A program made the position numbers and the translations under genes. Under the pieces are notes generated by a model that was not told the DNA's origin, made no database searches, and was given only the letters and a program-made list of their open reading frames with translations. Below, piece by piece: positions 30,186 through 32,281 of a stretch of DNA of 32,281 bases (position 1 is its first letter; each line of letters opens with the position of its first letter). Location: NCBI GenBank assembly GCA_023663505.1, contig JAMPHH010000034.1:1-32281 (forward strand), given 5' to 3'. The stretch comes from Muribaculum sp. GTDB lineage: Bacteria; Bacillota; Clostridia; Lachnospirales; Lachnospiraceae.

Positions 30186-31014
30186 TGTTATTTTGGAGAA
30201 GTTTGCGATTAGTGAAATTATCAAACAATTTCCTAGAAGCGGACAAAAACAAGTTTTATTAGTAAAACATAATACTTATGGAATAGTTGTTTTGAAGATT
30301 GTTGATTGTAAAAACGAGCGAGTAGAGAGAGAAATAAGGATAGTTCATGAAAATAATTTTGAAAATGTTCCTCGGATTTTGGAGGTTGGAGAATATGAAT
30401 ATAGGGAACAAATCGGTCTATACTTTTATGAGGAATATATTGATGGTGAATCATTAAAAATTTATCTTAACGGGGAAAAGATGGATTTAGCAGAGGCTAT
30501 AAAATTGACCGAGCAGATGCTGTATACAATTGTTCGGCTAGAAGAAAAGCGAATTGTTCATAGAGATATTAAACCAGATAATATATTACACTCAAAAACA
30601 GGGGATTGGTATTTGATTGATTTTGGTATTGCAAGAGCACTTGATATGGGCTCTTTAACTCTTACTGAAGCACAAGTGGGACCACATACTCCTGGTTATG
30701 GCGCACCAGAATTGTTTCAATACACCAAAAAAGACATTGATAGTCGAGCAGATATCTTTTCATTAGGAGTGGTAGTCTTTGAGGCGGTTACAGGAAAACA
30801 TCCCTTTGTAAGAGGTGATGAATTAGACTTAAATGAGATATGGTATAATACGGTAACAATTGTTCCACAAGCGGTTGAAATTGATGGGGATGTTGATATG
30901 CAATTTATAGGTCTTTTGCAAACCTTTATGCAGAAGCATGTAACAAGACGACCAGCAACAGCGAAAAAAGCATGGGCGTGGTTTGAAAGTGTCAAAAAAG
31001 AGCTAATGGGGTGA
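30172..31014 (+). CDS. Hanks-type serine/threonine protein kinase
   Basis: 280 residues, essentially a lone kinase domain. Catalytic features are complete: VVLK (Lys42), a helix-C Glu (Glu52 or Glu54), VHRDIKPDN (129-137; catalytic Asp132), DFG (150-152), an activation segment with several Thr, and APE (178-180). The Gly-rich loop is poor (FPRSGQKQVLLV). No transmembrane or PASTA region, so it is cytoplasmic, unlike the housekeeping PknB/Stk1. ATG 30172 is chosen for AAAGGAGAGG upstream. It overlaps the previous gene by 14 bp and is followed after 4 bp by the next gene. Kinases of this kind act in phage abortive infection (Staphylococcus Stk2) and other defence operons. Confidence 0.92.
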   Translation: MLMDDVILEKFAISEIIKQFPRSGQKQVLLVKHNTYGIVVLKIVDCKNERVEREIRIVHENNFENVPRILEVGEYEYREQIGLYFYEEYIDGESLKIYLNGEKMDLAEAIKLTEQMLYTIVRLEEKRIVHRDIKPDNILHSKTGDWYLIDFGIARALDMGSLTLTEAQVGPHTPGYGAPELFQYTKKDIDSRADIFSLGVVVFEAVTGKHPFVRGDELDLNEIWYNTVTIVPQAVEIDGDVDMQFIGLLQTFMQKHVTRRPATAKKAWAWFESVKKELMG

Positions 31015-31018
31015 CTAT

Positions 31019-32227
31019 ATGGAGCTTTATTTTCAATTTGGACATGGAATGAAAACTATTACTATGGATTTGAGTAGAGATTGGGGGGGAGCAACTGCGA
31101 TTTTAAGTCCAAGGGATATTTCTCCGGCACAATTGATAGGGTGGAAAAAGGATTTTGAGAAAGCAAAAGTACATTTACTGTTTGATCCTCAATGTTACTT
31201 CCCTAAATCACAACATAAAGGTTTGCAAAGATATGAGTATTTTAATTCTTCTTTAATTACGGAAATGGAAATGAATATATCCAAGCAAGAAGAAATCATA
31301 AAACAAGTATTAGAATATAATGAGATAGCGGGGTGCAAAGAATTTATTATTCCTTCTGTAATGCTCTCTTATGATGAAAAATGGATGTCACATTGGAAAA
31401 GATATTCTGAAAAATGGATAGAAGCATCAAAAAAATATATCACCAATAAGCCCCTTTATTTAACTTTAGCTTTGCCGGATACATTTTTGTTGCAGAGCGA
31501 ACAAGTAATTGAAAGTTTGATAGCAGAGATAGGAGAGTTAGACGTTGATGGATATTATATTATTGCACATCCTCCTAAATCACAGTATTTGGTAGATACC
31601 CCTATATGGTTATCAAATATAATGCAAATATGTGCAGCATTAAAAATATATGGGAAAAGGGTTATTATGGGTTATGGAAATCACCAACTTTTGTGTTTAT
31701 CGGCGACAGGAATAGATGCCATGGCGACAGGAACTTATTTAAATGTTCGAAGCTTTAGTAATAAATTTCAGGAAAATAATAATAGTTTCCAAAGAAGAAG
31801 TGTTTGGTATTATTATCCAGCAGCTTTGTCGGAATATAAAATAGGCTTCTTGGATATAGCATTCAATGCGGGAGTTTTGCAGCAAATGAAGCCATCAAGG
31901 GAAATGGATAATGGCTATGTAGATATTTTGTTTTCAGGAGCCTCTCCGTCGGCAACTGTATTTAGGGAAACAATGGCATTTAAACATTATTTGAATTGTG
32001 TGAGAGTACAAATAAAAAATATTAGTAAAGATACATTTGAAGATACTATGACTGCAAATGAGGTTCTATTGGAAACTGCCATTAGAAGAATAGAGTATAT
32101 GGAAAAATATGGTGTTTATGCTCAAGCAAGAAGTTTTAAAGATATGGTTGATGTTAATCGTGCAGCATTACAAAGATTAAGATTACTTAGGGGATTTCAA
32201 TTGAGACAAGAGTGGTCAAATTTGTAA
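31019..32227 (+). CDS. Unrecognised 402-residue protein, possible TIM barrel, kinase operon partner
   Basis: 402 residues, soluble. Conserved-looking segments are FQFGHGMK (6-13), WGGATAILSPRDISPAQLIGW (22-42), LLFDPQCYFP, and a run of alternating strands and helices (EFIIPSVMLS; LYLTLALPDTFL; DGYYIIAHPP; KRVIMGYGNHQLLCLSATGIDAMATGTY). The pattern suggests a TIM barrel, with the last segment like a phosphate- or sugar-binding end strand; a distant likeness to the tRNA-guanine transglycosylase fold crossed my mind, but its catalytic motifs are not visible. It starts 4 bp after the kinase stop, so it is the kinase's operon partner and a candidate substrate or effector. The function is unknown. 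Only 54 bases follow it, with no terminator seen. Confidence 0.8.
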   Translation: MELYFQFGHGMKTITMDLSRDWGGATAILSPRDISPAQLIGWKKDFEKAKVHLLFDPQCYFPKSQHKGLQRYEYFNSSLITEMEMNISKQEEIIKQVLEYNEIAGCKEFIIPSVMLSYDEKWMSHWKRYSEKWIEASKKYITNKPLYLTLALPDTFLLQSEQVIESLIAEIGELDVDGYYIIAHPPKSQYLVDTPIWLSNIMQICAALKIYGKRVIMGYGNHQLLCLSATGIDAMATGTYLNVRSFSNKFQENNNSFQRRSVWYYYPAALSEYKIGFLDIAFNAGVLQQMKPSREMDNGYVDILFSGASPSATVFRETMAFKHYLNCVRVQIKNISKDTFEDTMTANEVLLETAIRRIEYMEKYGVYAQARSFKDMVDVNRAALQRLRLLRGFQLRQEWSNL

Positions 32228-32281
32228 CTAGTGTACTGTACCGTTGATATTTAGATAAATTATTCTGGTCATTTATGTCGT

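Noticed and set aside
31019..32227. DpdA or other queuosine-type transglycosylase
   Set aside because: The barrel-like pattern invites the comparison, but I cannot find the catalytic aspartates or the zinc site of that family, and no other 7-deazapurine genes are present.

Overview
The window looks like chromosome from a spore-forming Clostridia bacterium, probably Lachnospiraceae-like. The signs are strong AGGAGG-type ribosome binding sites, TTGACA/TATAAT promoters, tRNA genes without an encoded CCA, a GerA-type germination gene, a FeoA-FeoB fusion and several families typical of that group (DUF3048, DUF3810, DUF975, BlaI/BlaR1-like pairs). Most of the backbone (about 2.1-18.1 kb and 23.4-27.2 kb) is moderately GC-rich. 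Three stretches are visibly AT-rich and accessory in character: 0.5-2.0 kb, 19.8-23.1 kb and 27.2-32.3 kb.

Layout. 1-2.0 kb: the 3' end of an unknown gene, a leftward transcription unit with a perfect consensus promoter and a 40-bp tandem-repeat leader, and a RelB-YoeB toxin-antitoxin pair. 2.1-6.2 kb: a DUF3048 lipoprotein, a MATE exporter and a translationally coupled DUF3810 membrane zinc-peptidase-like protein. 6.25-6.73 kb: a tRNA-Phe/Gly/Gly operon with promoter and terminator. 6.7-10.1 kb: a leftward BlaI-BlaR1-type regulator pair with its own operators and no beta-lactamase. 10.1-13.2 kb: a divergent flagellin and a hemerythrin/CheX-like/response-regulator protein, bracketed by two copies of a MITE-like element. 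13.2-15.7 kb: FeoAB ferrous iron transporter behind a duplicated leader. 15.7-18.1 kb: DUF975 and a lone GerA/SpoVAF-type gene. 18.2-19.8 kb: a SUKH-family gene split by an in-frame amber codon, and an unknown neighbour.

19.9-22.7 kb holds a decayed restriction-modification locus: a small DpnD/PcfM-like protein, a short PD-(D/E)xK protein that looks internally deleted, and an N6-adenine methyltransferase interrupted in frame by a palindromic REP-like insertion. 23.1-27.2 kb holds a large extragenic hairpin, an SLC13/ArsB-type transporter and a large solute-binding-like lipoprotein.

27.5-32.2 kb is the best candidate for a poorly described system. It is a co-directional, AT-rich cluster: an AIPR (abortive infection phage resistance) protein, a winged-helix protein with a possible nuclease-like N-terminus, a complete Hanks-type Ser/Thr kinase whose start overlaps the previous gene by 14 bp, and a 402-residue protein I do not recognise (possible TIM barrel) starting 4 bp after the kinase. 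The last three genes are almost certainly one operon. A phage-defence role is inferred from AIPR, the neighbouring decayed restriction-modification genes and base composition; nothing in the sequence proves it.
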